From positions 1,488,001 through 1,552,000 of the forward strand of contig NZ_FNTG01000002.1 in NCBI RefSeq assembly GCF_900104795.1: a DNA stretch of 64,000 nt, written 5' to 3'. This DNA comes from Burkholderia sp. WP9. GTDB lineage: Bacteria > Pseudomonadota > Gammaproteobacteria > Burkholderiales > Burkholderiaceae. Made by a program: the position numbers and the translations under genes. The notes below the pieces were generated by a model, which was given only the letters and a program-made list of their open reading frames with translations, made no database searches and was not told where the DNA came from. This document shows positions 1-9,248 of this stretch, in pieces (position 1 is the first letter of the stretch; the number at the start of each line of letters is the position of its first letter).

Positions 1-1
1 G

Positions 2-1207
2 TTTCAGCATACGATCGTCATCACATCCGGGGCAGACCAGGGAATCTATCGCGGCTTTGCGGACCGCTACGGCCCGATCCTGAAACGCAAAGGCGTGACG
101 CTCGATATCCGCAGTTCTTCCGGTTCGATCGAAAATTATCAGCGGCTGAAGGATCCAGACAGCGCTTACCAGGTCGGCTTTATCCAGTCAGGCACGACCA
201 GTCCGAAAGAGACCGACAACCTCAAAACGATCGCCGCGGTGTCGTACGAACCGATCTGGGTGTTCTATCGCGGCGACACCACGATTGACCGGTTGGCGCA
301 ATTGCGTGGCAAGCGGATTTCCATTGGCGTTCCTGGCAGTGGTCTGCTGAACGTCGCGCTGCAATTGCTCGCCTACAGCGGTGTCTCCGGCGACGACGCC
401 AAGCTGTTGCAAATGGACGCTACCAAAGCGTATCAAGGTCTCGAAACGGGACAACTCGATGCGGCATTCTTTATTGGCAGGCCGGATGCCGATATGCAAC
501 GAACCCTGCTCAACAGCAATCTGAAGCTAATGAGCTTTGCTCAGGCCGACGCGCTAGTCCAAAAATTTCCGGCTCTCTCCAAAGTCATTTTTCCGCGCGG
601 CTCGACGAGCATTGCCAATGATCGTCCGTCGGCGGATGTCACCCTGCTCGCCGCAACGGCTTTGCTCGTGGCGAAAGACTCGTTGCACCCGGCCTTCGTC
701 TATCTGTTGCTGGATGCGGCCAGCGCCGTCCATGGCCGCGAAGATTACTTCACGCCACTCGGCACGTTTCCCAACGTCAACACCGACGAATTTCCCGTTT
801 CCGACGAAAGCATTCGCTACTTCAAATCTGGCCGTCCGTTCCTGCAACGCTACCTTCCGTTCTGGCTGGCCAGTTTTATCGAGCGGCGTCTTCTGATTCT
901 TCTGCCCTTCGCGGCTTTGCTGCTTGGCGTGCTTCAGGCGTTGCCCCGAATCGCGGAGACACGGATCAAAAACCGCCTCGTAGTCTGGTATCGCGAAGTG
1001 AAACTGCTGGAAGATGAGATATGGCGAAGTGAACGGCCGAGCCAGGAACAGATCTCGCAATGGAGCGCCGAGATCGAACAGATCGACGCGAACGCTAACC
1101 AGATACGCATGCCGCAGCGTTATCTTCCAGATGTGTACGCCCTCAAGCTGGCAATTGAAGTCGTTAGAGGGCGGATTTCCCACATGGCTGCGCAGATAAA
1201 TAAATAG
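2..1207 (+). CDS. TAXI-family TRAP transporter solute-binding protein, 5' truncated
   Basis: Periplasmic receptor of a tripartite (TRAP) carboxylate-type transporter. The frame is open from base 2, so the N-terminus and signal peptide lie outside the window. The visible part begins with a TAXI-like SGADQGIYRGFADRYGP stretch, followed by GSIENYQRL and QVGFIQSG, all typical of this family's substrate lobe. The last third is unusual: after the binding domain comes a hydrophobic segment (LLILLPFAALLLGVLQALP) and a basic, charged tail, so the protein is probably anchored in the inner membrane rather than free. No TRAP permease follows; the next gene is on the opposite strand. The substrate cannot be told. 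Confidence 0.82.
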   Translation, partial: FQHTIVITSGADQGIYRGFADRYGPILKRKGVTLDIRSSSGSIENYQRLKDPDSAYQVGFIQSGTTSPKETDNLKTIAAVSYEPIWVFYRGDTTIDRLAQLRGKRISIGVPGSGLLNVALQLLAYSGVSGDDAKLLQMDATKAYQGLETGQLDAAFFIGRPDADMQRTLLNSNLKLMSFAQADALVQKFPALSKVIFPRGSTSIANDRPSADVTLLAATALLVAKDSLHPAFVYLLLDAASAVHGREDYFTPLGTFPNVNTDEFPVSDESIRYFKSGRPFLQRYLPFWLASFIERRLLILLPFAALLLGVLQALPRIAETRIKNRLVVWYREVKLLEDEIWRSERPSQEQISQWSAEIEQIDANANQIRMPQRYLPDVYALKLAIEVVRGRISHMAAQINK

Positions 1208-1276
1208 CCTGACAGGAAAGTCGAAGGGCTCGGATCCCACGCGAGGCGGCCATGTCAGGTCGCCCTGCGAGATCGA

Positions 1277-2968
1277 CTACATGTTCGGATAATTCGGACC
1301 GCCGCCGCCTTCAGGCGTCACCCACACGATGTTCTGCGTCGGGTCCTTGATATCGCAGGTTTTGCAGTGCACGCAGTTCTGCGCGTTGATCACGAGACGT
1401 TCGGTGTTGTCGTCGTTCTTCACGAACTCATACACTGCTGCCGGACAGTAACGTGACTCCGGGCCGGCGTAGGTCTGCCAGTTCACGTTCACTGGCACCG
1501 AAGGGTCTTTCAGCGTCAGGTGAGCGGGCTGGTTCTCTTCGTGGTTCGTGTTCGAGATGAACACTGAAGAGAGCCGGTCAAACGTCAGCTTGCCATCGGG
1601 CTTCGGATAGACGATCGGCTTGCACTGCGAAGCCGGCTTCAGCATCTCGTGATCCGAATGCTGGTGATGCAGCGTCCACGGCACATTGCCGCCCAGCAGC
1701 TTCTGCTCGATGCCCACCATCAGCGTGCCGAGATACAGACCCTTGCTCATCCACTGCTTGAAGTTGCGCGCACGATTCAGTTCGGTATGCAGCCACGAGG
1801 TCTTGAAGCTCTCCGGGTACGCGGTGAGTTCATCACTGGTGCGTCCAGCCTGCACGGCTTCAAAAGCGGCGTCGGCGGCCAGCATGCCGGTCTTGATCGC
1901 CGCATGCGAACCCTTGATCCGCGATGCGTTCAGGAAGCCCGCATCGTCGCCGACCAGTGCGCCGCCCGGGAACACGAGCTTCGGCAGTGACATGAGGCCA
2001 CCGGCCGTGATCGCCCGTGCGCCGTACGACACCCGCTTGCCGCCTTCGAGCACCGCGCGGATTGCCGGATGTGTCTTGTAGCGCTGGAATTCCTCGAACG
2101 GCGACAGGTACGGATTCGTGTAGCCAAGTCCGACCACAAAACCCACCACCACCTGGTTGTTATCCATGTGATAGAGGAACGAGCCGCCATACGTGTCGTT
2201 CTCCAGCGGCCAGCCGGCGGTATGCATCACGAGACCCGGCTTGTGCTTCGACGGATCGATTTCCCACAGTTCCTTGATGCCGATACCGTAGACCTGCGGA
2301 TCGACGCCTTCGCGCAGCTTGAATTTATCGTTCAGTTGACGGCCAAGATGCCCACGCGCGCCCTCACAGAACAGCGTGTACTTCGCGTGCAGCTCCATGC
2401 CGAGCTGGAAGTTCTCGGTCGGTTCGCCATCCTTGCCGATGCCCAGGTTGCCGGTCGCGACGCCTTTGACCGAACCGTCGTCGTTATAAAGGATTTCGGC
2501 CGCAGGAAAGCCCGGGAAAATCTCCACGCCCAGCGCCTCAGCCTGCTGACCCAGCCAGCGCGTCACATTCGCGAGACTGATCACATAATTACCGTGATTC
2601 TTGAAGTTATCCGGCAACGCCCAGACCGGCACGCTCTTCGAACCGGTTTCGGTCAGGAACAGGAACTTGTCTTCGGTCACATCCACGGTCAGCGGTGCGC
2701 CTTTTTCTTTCCAGTCCGGAATCAGCTCGGTCATGGCGCGCGGATCCATGACCGCGCCCGAGAGGATATGCGCCCCGATCTCCGAGCCTTTTTCCAGTAC
2801 GCACACGCCAATTTCAGCGCCTTTTTCCGCCGCCAGCTGCTTCAGGCGAATCGCCGCGGACAGCCCAGCCGGGCCGCCGCCGACGATCACGACGTCGTAT
2901 TCGATTGCTTCGCGGGCGAACTCATCGTCACCCAGGAATGTCGGGATTGACACAGCACCGATCTCCAA
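1277..2968 (-). CDS. Electron transfer flavoprotein-ubiquinone oxidoreductase
   Basis: Inner-membrane flavoprotein that passes electrons from reduced ETF to ubiquinone, the exit point for acyl-CoA dehydrogenase electrons. The 563 residues match the family length. The N-terminus has the FAD dinucleotide fold (VVIVGGGPAGLSAAIRL, about residues 25-42). The C-terminus carries the 4Fe-4S ferredoxin-like cluster cysteines (RYCPAAVYE, then NCVHCKTCDIKDPTQN) and the conserved WVTPEGGGGPNYPNM end. It is monocistronic. It complements the four acyl-CoA dehydrogenases and the ETF pair further along, although ETF-QO is usually a single housekeeping copy, so the proximity may be incidental. Confidence 0.96.
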   Translation of the reverse strand: MEIGAVSIPTFLGDDEFAREAIEYDVVIVGGGPAGLSAAIRLKQLAAEKGAEIGVCVLEKGSEIGAHILSGAVMDPRAMTELIPDWKEKGAPLTVDVTEDKFLFLTETGSKSVPVWALPDNFKNHGNYVISLANVTRWLGQQAEALGVEIFPGFPAAEILYNDDGSVKGVATGNLGIGKDGEPTENFQLGMELHAKYTLFCEGARGHLGRQLNDKFKLREGVDPQVYGIGIKELWEIDPSKHKPGLVMHTAGWPLENDTYGGSFLYHMDNNQVVVGFVVGLGYTNPYLSPFEEFQRYKTHPAIRAVLEGGKRVSYGARAITAGGLMSLPKLVFPGGALVGDDAGFLNASRIKGSHAAIKTGMLAADAAFEAVQAGRTSDELTAYPESFKTSWLHTELNRARNFKQWMSKGLYLGTLMVGIEQKLLGGNVPWTLHHQHSDHEMLKPASQCKPIVYPKPDGKLTFDRLSSVFISNTNHEENQPAHLTLKDPSVPVNVNWQTYAGPESRYCPAAVYEFVKNDDNTERLVINAQNCVHCKTCDIKDPTQNIVWVTPEGGGGPNYPNM

Positions 2969-3060
2969 TATTTTCTAGTTGATAACACAACAACATGCCG
3001 CGCCTGAGCAAACGATTCGAACCCGTCGATCTCCGGCTTCCACCTCGAAGCGGACGCCGC

Positions 3061-3345
3061 TCAACCTGGCAACGCAACCGGTCCTGCCGCGCCGGGCAAT
3101 ACCGGCATGCGCGCCACGTTCATTGACGGCCGCTTTGTTTCCGGGGGAAACACCGACCACGAACCATCGTCGTGGCGGAAGAAAAAAATCGACAGCTCAC
3201 CGGTCGCCCGCCTCGACGCCACGCACACATAACGCCAACGGCCGGCCCGGGAGTGACTGAAAAGCGTCACCCGCGCCCGCATTTGCGATTCAGGTCCAAA
3301 CCACTTTTCCACGAGACCGCGCAACGATGTTTCCCGGGTATTCAC
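3061..3345 (-). CDS. Small hypothetical protein (94 aa)
   Basis: A small, arginine-rich protein of unknown function. I chose the GTG at 3345 because an AGGAGAG ribosome-binding site lies just upstream of it; the open frame extends further up without another good site. The body (VEKWFGPESQMRARVTLFS, then SIFFFRHDDGSWSVFPP) looks like a compact beta-rich domain without membrane segments or a signal peptide. It ends 93 bases from the start codon of the ETF-QO gene, on the same strand. A copy of the 17-bp CTACC...GGGTGG motif lies 95 bases upstream of the start, which suggests co-regulation with the LAL-linked catabolic genes. No function can be assigned. Confidence 0.6.
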   Translation of the reverse strand: MNTRETSLRGLVEKWFGPESQMRARVTLFSHSRAGRWRYVCVASRRATGELSIFFFRHDDGSWSVFPPETKRPSMNVARMPVLPGAAGPVALPG

Positions 3346-3439
3346 TGCCTCTCCTCTCATGAAGGCTGACACGGATCGGAACCGCGATCCCGCTCGATAC
3401 TTCATGGACTCACAGTAAGGCAATGCGCTTCCCGTGCCA

Positions 3440-3456
3440 CCACCCCGGTGGGGTAG
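3440..3456 (-). promoter_or_regulatory. Candidate LAL-regulator operator (site a)
   Basis: Read on the minus strand this is CTACCCCACCGGGGTGG. It differs from site c at 25475-25491 by one base in 17. It lies 95 bases upstream of the GTG start at 3345 and in the same orientation. The match to sites in other intergenic regions is directly visible; binding by a MalT-like regulator is inferred. Confidence 0.55.
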
Positions 3457-3532
3457 AACGCCGTTCCTCCGCGGCAACACCGCATGAATAACGGGACATT
3501 TCCCCATCCAGGGCAACAAGGTTTTCCCTAGC

Positions 3533-3549
3533 CTACCTGTTCCGGGTGG
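3533..3549 (+). promoter_or_regulatory. Candidate LAL-regulator operator (site b)
   Basis: CTACCTGTTCCGGGTGG, in the same orientation as the MFS/GMC/TauD/ALDH operon and ending 100 bases before its first start codon. It shares both outer half-sites (CTACC and GGGTGG) and the 17-bp length with sites c, d and g. Confidence 0.55.
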
Positions 3550-3648
3550 TTGCCCACCCTCGCGCACCCATTACCGTGGCGCTACAAAGTCCGCATTACC
3601 GGCCGGGACAGCGAAGTCCGCCGGGAGCAGGACTACCGGAGACAACCT

Positions 3649-4938
3649 ATGACCGCTTCCCCTGATTTCCAGGCAAAGTCCGCGTGGACGATGACCTTCC
3701 TGCTGACGGGGCTCGCCCTCATCAATTTCCTGGACAAGATCGTGCTCGGTCTGGTGGCCGTGCCGTTGACGGCCGAACTGCACCTGTCTCCGGAAAAATT
3801 CGGACTTGTCGCCGGCAGCTTCTTCTGGCTCTTTTCCATTTCGACCGTCCTCGTGGGGTTTCTTTCGAACCGCTTCCAGACCCGCTGGCTATTGCTGGCA
3901 ATGGGCCTCAGTTGGGCGGTACTTCAATTGCCGCAGGCCATGGCGACGAGCGCGCTGGGGCTGCTCATCTGCCGCGTGATCCTGGGCGCCGCCGAAGGCC
4001 CGGCGTTTCCGGTTTCCGTGCATGCGTTGTACAAGTGGTTCCCCGACCGCAAACGCAATCTGCCTGTCGCCATCATCAACCAGGGCGCGGCTTTCGGCAT
4101 GCTGCTGGCCGGCCTGCTGATTCCGCTCGTCACGAGACAGTGGGGATGGCGTATGAACTTTCTGCTCCTCGGCGCGATAGGCGCGACGTGGAGCGTACTG
4201 TGGGCATGTTTCGGGCGCGAGGGCGGCCTCGGTAGGCAGCAAGCCGCGCCGATCGCGCGAAACCGCACGTCGCGGCTACCGTATCGGAGAATCCTCACGG
4301 ACCGTTCGGTCCTCTCGGTGTTCGCACTCGGATTCACCGCCTACTGGACCTTGGGCCTGAGCCTGACCTGGATCCCCACCTACCTCGAAAAAGGGCTCGG
4401 ATTCAGCGGTGTCGATGCGGGTCGTTGCTTCGCCGTGGTGGTCGCGACCGCGACTCCGGTCAACGTGGGCCTGAGCTGGTTATCCCAACGCATGCTCGGA
4501 CGCGGCGTGTCCACACGCAAGGCGCGTGTCCATCTGATCTGTTTGTCGGCGGTTGCCGGGGCTCTGCTGTATATCACCCTCATGCTGCTTCACCTGCCGC
4601 CGTTGCAGAAAGTGGCGTTACTCGCGGTGGCCGGCGCATTGCCGACGTTGAGCTTCACGCTGGCTCCCGCGCTGCTCGCCGAAATGGTCCCGGACATTCA
4701 GCGCGGGGCGCTCGTCGCCATCCACACGGCACTCGCAAGTCTTGGCGCCGCATTCGCACCGGCCGTGATGGGACGGATCGTACAGGTCTATGGCGGCGGC
4801 AACAGCCATGCCTATGAACTCGGCTTCACGGTCAGCGCCGTCCTGCTAATCGCGGCCTCCCTCGCCGCCGTGCGCTGGCTTCATCCTGATCGCTCGCACA
4901 GAACCCTCAATCACTTCGCCACGCAAGCCGCCACTTGA
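3649..4938 (+). CDS. MFS transporter (ACS/anion-cation symporter type)
   Basis: Twelve-helix inner-membrane transporter, 429 residues. I chose the ATG at 3649, with GGAGA six bases upstream, over an upstream start in the same frame, because the hydrophobic protein begins there (SAWTMTFLLTGLALINFLDK). The N-terminal helix with LINFLDKIVLGL, the motif in the second loop and the ILGAAEGPAFPVSVHALYKWFP segment resemble anion:cation symporters that carry organic acids. It is the first gene of the operon with the GMC dehydrogenase, TauD dioxygenase and aldehyde dehydrogenase, so it probably imports their substrate. Site b lies 100 bases upstream. Confidence 0.88.
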   Translation: MTASPDFQAKSAWTMTFLLTGLALINFLDKIVLGLVAVPLTAELHLSPEKFGLVAGSFFWLFSISTVLVGFLSNRFQTRWLLLAMGLSWAVLQLPQAMATSALGLLICRVILGAAEGPAFPVSVHALYKWFPDRKRNLPVAIINQGAAFGMLLAGLLIPLVTRQWGWRMNFLLLGAIGATWSVLWACFGREGGLGRQQAAPIARNRTSRLPYRRILTDRSVLSVFALGFTAYWTLGLSLTWIPTYLEKGLGFSGVDAGRCFAVVVATATPVNVGLSWLSQRMLGRGVSTRKARVHLICLSAVAGALLYITLMLLHLPPLQKVALLAVAGALPTLSFTLAPALLAEMVPDIQRGALVAIHTALASLGAAFAPAVMGRIVQVYGGGNSHAYELGFTVSAVLLIAASLAAVRWLHPDRSHRTLNHFATQAAT

Positions 4939-5016
4939 TTGATCTGGCTATGGCTGCGGCGACAAAGACAACGGCCGCTGCGCGTGCACACATCCCTTTC
5001 AACGAACAGAGGCGCC

Positions 5017-6705
5017 ATGATCAGAACTGGTAACAACGCTCGCAACAGCATGATCGCGGCCGAGTACGACTATATCGTCGTCGGCGCAGGCTCCGCAGGC
5101 TGCGCGGTGGCCGCCAGACTGGCGGAGGACACATCGGTCACGGTCGCTCTGCTCGAGGCCGGCCCGCATGACCATCACATGAGCGTATGGGTGCCGATCG
5201 GTCTGGCATCGACCGTGCAAAAGGCCGGTCCGCGCAACTATGCTTACCTCACCGAACGTCAGCCCGGCCTTAACGAACGCCCATCCTTTCAGCCGCGCGG
5301 ACGCGGACTGGGCGGCAGTTCGTCGATCAACGGCATGGTCTACATTCGTGGACATCGCAACGATTACGACGAATGGGCCGCTCTGGGTTGTACGGGTTGG
5401 GGCTACGACGACGTCCTGCCCTACTTCCGGCGCAGTGAATGCAACCAGCGCCACGCCGGACGTACTGACGATCCGTGGCACGGTGGTGACGGTCCGCTGC
5501 ACGTGAGCGACCTGCGAACGCCCAACCCGTTCTCGCATCGTTTCGTCAATGCCGCGTTGCAAGCCGGATTGCCGCTGAACACGGACTTCAACGGCGCGGA
5601 GCAGGAAGGCGCCGGCCTTTATCAGGTCACGCAGTTCAATGGCGAACGCTGGAATGCCGCGCGTGCCTACCTGCACAACGGCAATGCGAAAGATCCGGAC
5701 CTGAACGGCGGCCGCCCGAACCTGCACGTGCTCCCGGACACGCAGGTGTTGCGTCTTGTCATCGAGAACAAACGTGCGCGCGGCGTCAGCGTGGTGCGGG
5801 CAGGCGTCAAGCAAACCTTGCGGGCGCGGCGCGAAGTCGTGCTCAGTTGTGGCGCCTTCAATTCGCCGCAGTTGCTGATGGCCTCGGGCATCGGTGCGGC
5901 CGGGCATCTGCGCAGCCACGGTATCGAGGTCGTGCAGGATCTGCCCGGCGTGGGCGAGAATCTGCAGGACCACCTCGACGTGATCGTCAACAAACAGGTC
6001 AAATCCAACGACCTCTATGGCTACTCCGCAGGCGGCTTTTTGCGGCTCGCATCCGGCATGTGGCGTTACCGGCGCGATCGCAGCGGCATGGTCAGTTCCA
6101 ATTTCGCGGAGGCAGGCGCCTTTGTGAAAAGCCGCCCCGACCTGGCCATCCCGGACGTGCAGTTAGCTTTCGTTCTCGCCTTGCTCGGCAATCGCAACGT
6201 GGCGAAACGCCGCAAACTCGGACATGGCTATTCCTGTCACGCCTATATTCTGCGCCCGCAGAGCCGCGGTCACGTGCGCCTACGTAGCGCGGACATGCGC
6301 GACGCGCCGTCGATCGATCCACGCTTTCTGTCAGCGGAAGCCGACATGGAAGCGCTGGTCGCCGGTGTCAGGATCGTCCGCCGTATTTTCGCGCAGCCGG
6401 CGCTGGCCGAAGCGGGCGGAAAGGAACTGTTGACGGACGATTTCGGACCGGACGATTCGAACGAAGAAGCGATCCGGGCGTTCGTGCGCAGCCATGCCGA
6501 CAGCGTCTTTCACCCGGTGGGCACCTGCAAGATGGGAATCGACGCAATGGCCGTGGTCGACCCGAGCCTGCGCGTGCGCGGCATTGAAGCGCTGCGCGTG
6601 GCCGACGCGTCGATCATGCCGACGCTGATCGGCGGCAACACGAATGCACCGGCCATCATGATCGGCGAGAAAGCCGCTGATCTGATCCGCGCCGACCACC
6701 GCTAG
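5017..6705 (+). CDS. GMC-family FAD-dependent alcohol dehydrogenase
   Basis: Oxidises a primary alcohol (choline-dehydrogenase or AlkJ-like family) to the aldehyde using FAD. The 562 residues match the family. The FAD fold YIVVGAGSAGCAVAARL starts near residue 20, GGSSSINGMVYIRG is the family signature around residue 100, and the C-terminal HPVGTCKMG (catalytic His about residue 499) is followed by GGNTNAPAIMIGEKAAD, which contributes the paired Asn. I chose the ATG at 5017, behind an AGAGG site; another ATG lies 33 bases on. The aldehyde dehydrogenase two genes downstream is the obvious next step. The true alcohol is unknown. Confidence 0.92.
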   Translation: MIRTGNNARNSMIAAEYDYIVVGAGSAGCAVAARLAEDTSVTVALLEAGPHDHHMSVWVPIGLASTVQKAGPRNYAYLTERQPGLNERPSFQPRGRGLGGSSSINGMVYIRGHRNDYDEWAALGCTGWGYDDVLPYFRRSECNQRHAGRTDDPWHGGDGPLHVSDLRTPNPFSHRFVNAALQAGLPLNTDFNGAEQEGAGLYQVTQFNGERWNAARAYLHNGNAKDPDLNGGRPNLHVLPDTQVLRLVIENKRARGVSVVRAGVKQTLRARREVVLSCGAFNSPQLLMASGIGAAGHLRSHGIEVVQDLPGVGENLQDHLDVIVNKQVKSNDLYGYSAGGFLRLASGMWRYRRDRSGMVSSNFAEAGAFVKSRPDLAIPDVQLAFVLALLGNRNVAKRRKLGHGYSCHAYILRPQSRGHVRLRSADMRDAPSIDPRFLSAEADMEALVAGVRIVRRIFAQPALAEAGGKELLTDDFGPDDSNEEAIRAFVRSHADSVFHPVGTCKMGIDAMAVVDPSLRVRGIEALRVADASIMPTLIGGNTNAPAIMIGEKAADLIRADHR

Positions 6706-6858
6706 ACGGCCGCCCCGCGCGCTGAAGCGGCGCGCAAACGGCGTCGCACGAAACCAGAACCCGGCATACGCGCACCGCGTGCGCCTGTGAAACTGCCGCA
6801 ACTGCCGCGAGCCCCACGCGCCGCGGCACATGCGGGCCCTGACAAATGGAGACATGAC

Positions 6859-7779
6859 ATGCAAGCAACAGAGATCGCGCCCGATTCGACAGCGGTGCAC
6901 GCCAATTCCAACGACGCCTGGCCGTTCGCCGTCGAACGCTATACACCGACAATCGGCGCGGAAATTCGCGGCGTCGATCTGCGCGATCCGCTCGACGACG
7001 ACACTTACGCTGCATTGCGCCGCGCACTGCTGAAGTTCAAGGTTCTGTTTTTCCGCGACCAGGACATCAGCCCAGCCCAGCACGTCGCCGTGGCAAAGCG
7101 ATTCGGTGAACTGGAGATTCATCCCGCGTTTCCGCATCACCCGGAGCATCCGGAACTGGTGATCCTCGGCCGCAACGATACCAAGCGCGGCCGGGAGAAC
7201 CTGTACCACTCCGACGTATCGTGGCGCGAGATTCCCTCCATGGGCTCCATGTTGCGATGCGTGCAATGCCCCGAGGTCGGCGGCGACACCATGTGGATCA
7301 ACATGGTCGCAGCCTACGAGAATTTGCCCGGCGACGTGAAGGCGAAAATCGCCGGCCTCAAGGCGGTCCACGACTTCCTTCCGCTATTCGGCATTGCGGT
7401 GCCCGTGGACCAGCACGCAACGATGCGCGCGAAGTTTCCGCCCGTCGAGCACCCGGTCGTGCGAGTCCACCCCGAAACTGGCGAGAATATCCTCTACGTC
7501 AACGAAGCGTTTACCACGCATCTGTCGAATTACGGCCATTTGACCGCGAAGGAGTATCGCGTTGGCTTCGACTACAAGCTCGCCGAAATGGAACTGCTGC
7601 AGTACCTGTTCCGCCAGGCCCAGGCGCCGGAATATCAGGTCCGCCTCAAGTGGCGCCCGAACACGATCGCCTTCTGGGATAACCGCTCGTGCCAGCACTA
7701 TGCGGTCCAGGACTACTTCCCGGCGCCGCGCCACATGATGCGTGCGACGGTGATCGGCGATCGTCCGGTGGCAGCCTGA
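6859..7779 (+). CDS. TauD/TfdA-family Fe(II)/2-oxoglutarate dioxygenase
   Basis: Non-haem iron oxygenase that couples 2-oxoglutarate decarboxylation to hydroxylation, often with cleavage of a C-O or C-S bond. In the 306-residue product the metal triad is visible as H117-S-D119 (NLYHSDVSW) and H280 (WDNRSCQHYAV), with the 2-oxoglutarate-binding R295 (RHMMRATV). I placed the start at 6859, behind GGAGA, rather than at an upstream GTG. It lies between an alcohol and an aldehyde dehydrogenase, so its product is likely an alcohol or aldehyde that they process. Family members act on taurine, 2,4-D and alkyl sulfates; sequence alone does not choose among these. Confidence 0.92.
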   Translation: MQATEIAPDSTAVHANSNDAWPFAVERYTPTIGAEIRGVDLRDPLDDDTYAALRRALLKFKVLFFRDQDISPAQHVAVAKRFGELEIHPAFPHHPEHPELVILGRNDTKRGRENLYHSDVSWREIPSMGSMLRCVQCPEVGGDTMWINMVAAYENLPGDVKAKIAGLKAVHDFLPLFGIAVPVDQHATMRAKFPPVEHPVVRVHPETGENILYVNEAFTTHLSNYGHLTAKEYRVGFDYKLAEMELLQYLFRQAQAPEYQVRLKWRPNTIAFWDNRSCQHYAVQDYFPAPRHMMRATVIGDRPVAA

Positions 7780-7813
7780 GTTCGACGCGCCCCACAGAAT
7801 CCCAGGAAACGAA

Positions 7814-9235
7814 ATGAAAACGCTGAACACCTTCTATATCGGCGGCCAATGGGTCGAGCCGTCCGCCGGCAGCACGCAGACGGACATCGTCAATCCCGCC
7901 ACCGAGACGCTGACCGGCCAGCTCACGATGGGAACCGCGCAAGACGCGGATCGCGCCGTCGCCGCGGCGCGATCCGCCTTTCCGGTCTGGTCGGAATCGA
8001 GTCGCGCCGAGCGGGTCGCGCTGCTCGAGCGGATCATCGAATGCTACCGCGCGCGGCTCGACGACATTGCCGAGGCGGTCCGTATCGAGATCGGCGCGCC
8101 CATTACGCTGTGCAAGCATCTGCAGGCCGCGATCGGCCTCTCGCAACTTCAGGCCGCAGTGGAGACGTTGCGCCATTTCGAGTTCGAGACTCAACACGAC
8201 AAGAGCTACGTGCGCCGCGAAGCGGTCGGCGTCGCGGCGCTGATCACGCCGTGGAACTGGCCGTTGAACCAGATCGCCGCCAAAGTCGCGCCGGCCCTGG
8301 CAGCGGGTTGCACCGTCGTGCTGAAGCCTTCCGAGATCGCTCCGCTCGATGCTGTGATCTTCGCGGAAATCATGCACGAAGCGGGCACGCCGCCCGGCGT
8401 CTTCAATATGATCTTTGGCGAAGGGCGCGTCGTCGGCGCACGGCTGTCGTCGCATCCCGACGTGGACATGGTGTCGATTACCGGCTCGACGCGTGCCGGC
8501 GTGGAAGTGGCCGTCAGCGCCGCGCCCACGGTCAAGCGCGTGGCGCAGGAACTCGGCGGCAAGTCGCCTCTGCTGATTCTCGACGACGCCGATCTGCAGG
8601 CCGCTGTGACGAGCGGCGTGGCCCAGTGCATGGTCAATTCAGGACAGACCTGTGTTGCGCCGACCCGCATGCTGGTGCCACGCGAACGATACGACGAGGC
8701 CATGGCGATTGCCGCGGCGGTCGCCAATGGGATCGTTGTCGGCGATCCCGCGGACCCGGCCACCAAGATGGGCCCGATCTCGAACCGAGCGCAATACGAG
8801 AAGGTGCAGCACATGATCCGGGCCGGCATCGAGGAAGGCGCGAGGGTCATTGCCGGCGGCCCCGGCAGGCCCGAAGGAATTGCGCGGGGCTTCTACGCGC
8901 GCCCTACTGTTTTCGCGGATGTCCGCAACGACATGAAGATCGCGCGCGAGGAAATTTTCGGACCGGTGCTGGTGACGATTCCATACGACAGCGAGGAACA
9001 CGCCATTACGATGGCCAACGACACGGAATACGGGCTCGCCGCCTATATCGCCACCAGCAACCCCGAACGCGCCCGCCGTGTGGCCGCGCGCCTGCGCGTG
9101 GGCTCGGTGCGGATCAACGGCGCGATGCTGGACATTACGGTTCCCTTCGGCGGCTATAAGACATCCGGGAACGGACGCGAGTATGGTCGAGAAGGGTTGG
9201 CCGAGTTTCTCGAATGCAAATCGGTGACAGGCTAA
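7814..9235 (+). CDS. NAD(P)-dependent aldehyde dehydrogenase
   Basis: Oxidises an aldehyde to the carboxylic acid. All hallmarks are present in 473 residues: oxyanion Asn148 in TPWNWP, general base Glu246 in QELGGKSP, nucleophile Cys280 in NSGQTCVAPTRM, and the late EEIFGPVL motif. It starts 34 bases after the dioxygenase stop with a GGAAACGAA region before the ATG, and it closes the four-gene operon; a strong stem-loop follows. The acid produced could feed the CoA ligases of the neighbouring island, which is inference. Confidence 0.94.
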   Translation: MKTLNTFYIGGQWVEPSAGSTQTDIVNPATETLTGQLTMGTAQDADRAVAAARSAFPVWSESSRAERVALLERIIECYRARLDDIAEAVRIEIGAPITLCKHLQAAIGLSQLQAAVETLRHFEFETQHDKSYVRREAVGVAALITPWNWPLNQIAAKVAPALAAGCTVVLKPSEIAPLDAVIFAEIMHEAGTPPGVFNMIFGEGRVVGARLSSHPDVDMVSITGSTRAGVEVAVSAAPTVKRVAQELGGKSPLLILDDADLQAAVTSGVAQCMVNSGQTCVAPTRMLVPRERYDEAMAIAAAVANGIVVGDPADPATKMGPISNRAQYEKVQHMIRAGIEEGARVIAGGPGRPEGIARGFYARPTVFADVRNDMKIAREEIFGPVLVTIPYDSEEHAITMANDTEYGLAAYIATSNPERARRVAARLRVGSVRINGAMLDITVPFGGYKTSGNGREYGREGLAEFLECKSVTG

Positions 9236-9248
9236 ACCCCTGAACAAA

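Larger units (their letters stand above)
3346..3648. other. Divergent intergenic region with two operator-like motifs
   Basis: This 303-base gap lies between the minus-strand small unknown gene and the plus-strand MFS transporter. It contains no convincing gene. It holds two copies of the 17-bp motif, at 3440-3456 (minus orientation) and 3533-3549 (plus orientation), each about 95-100 bases from the start codon it faces. The simplest reading is a divergent, regulator-controlled promoter region. Confidence 0.6.
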
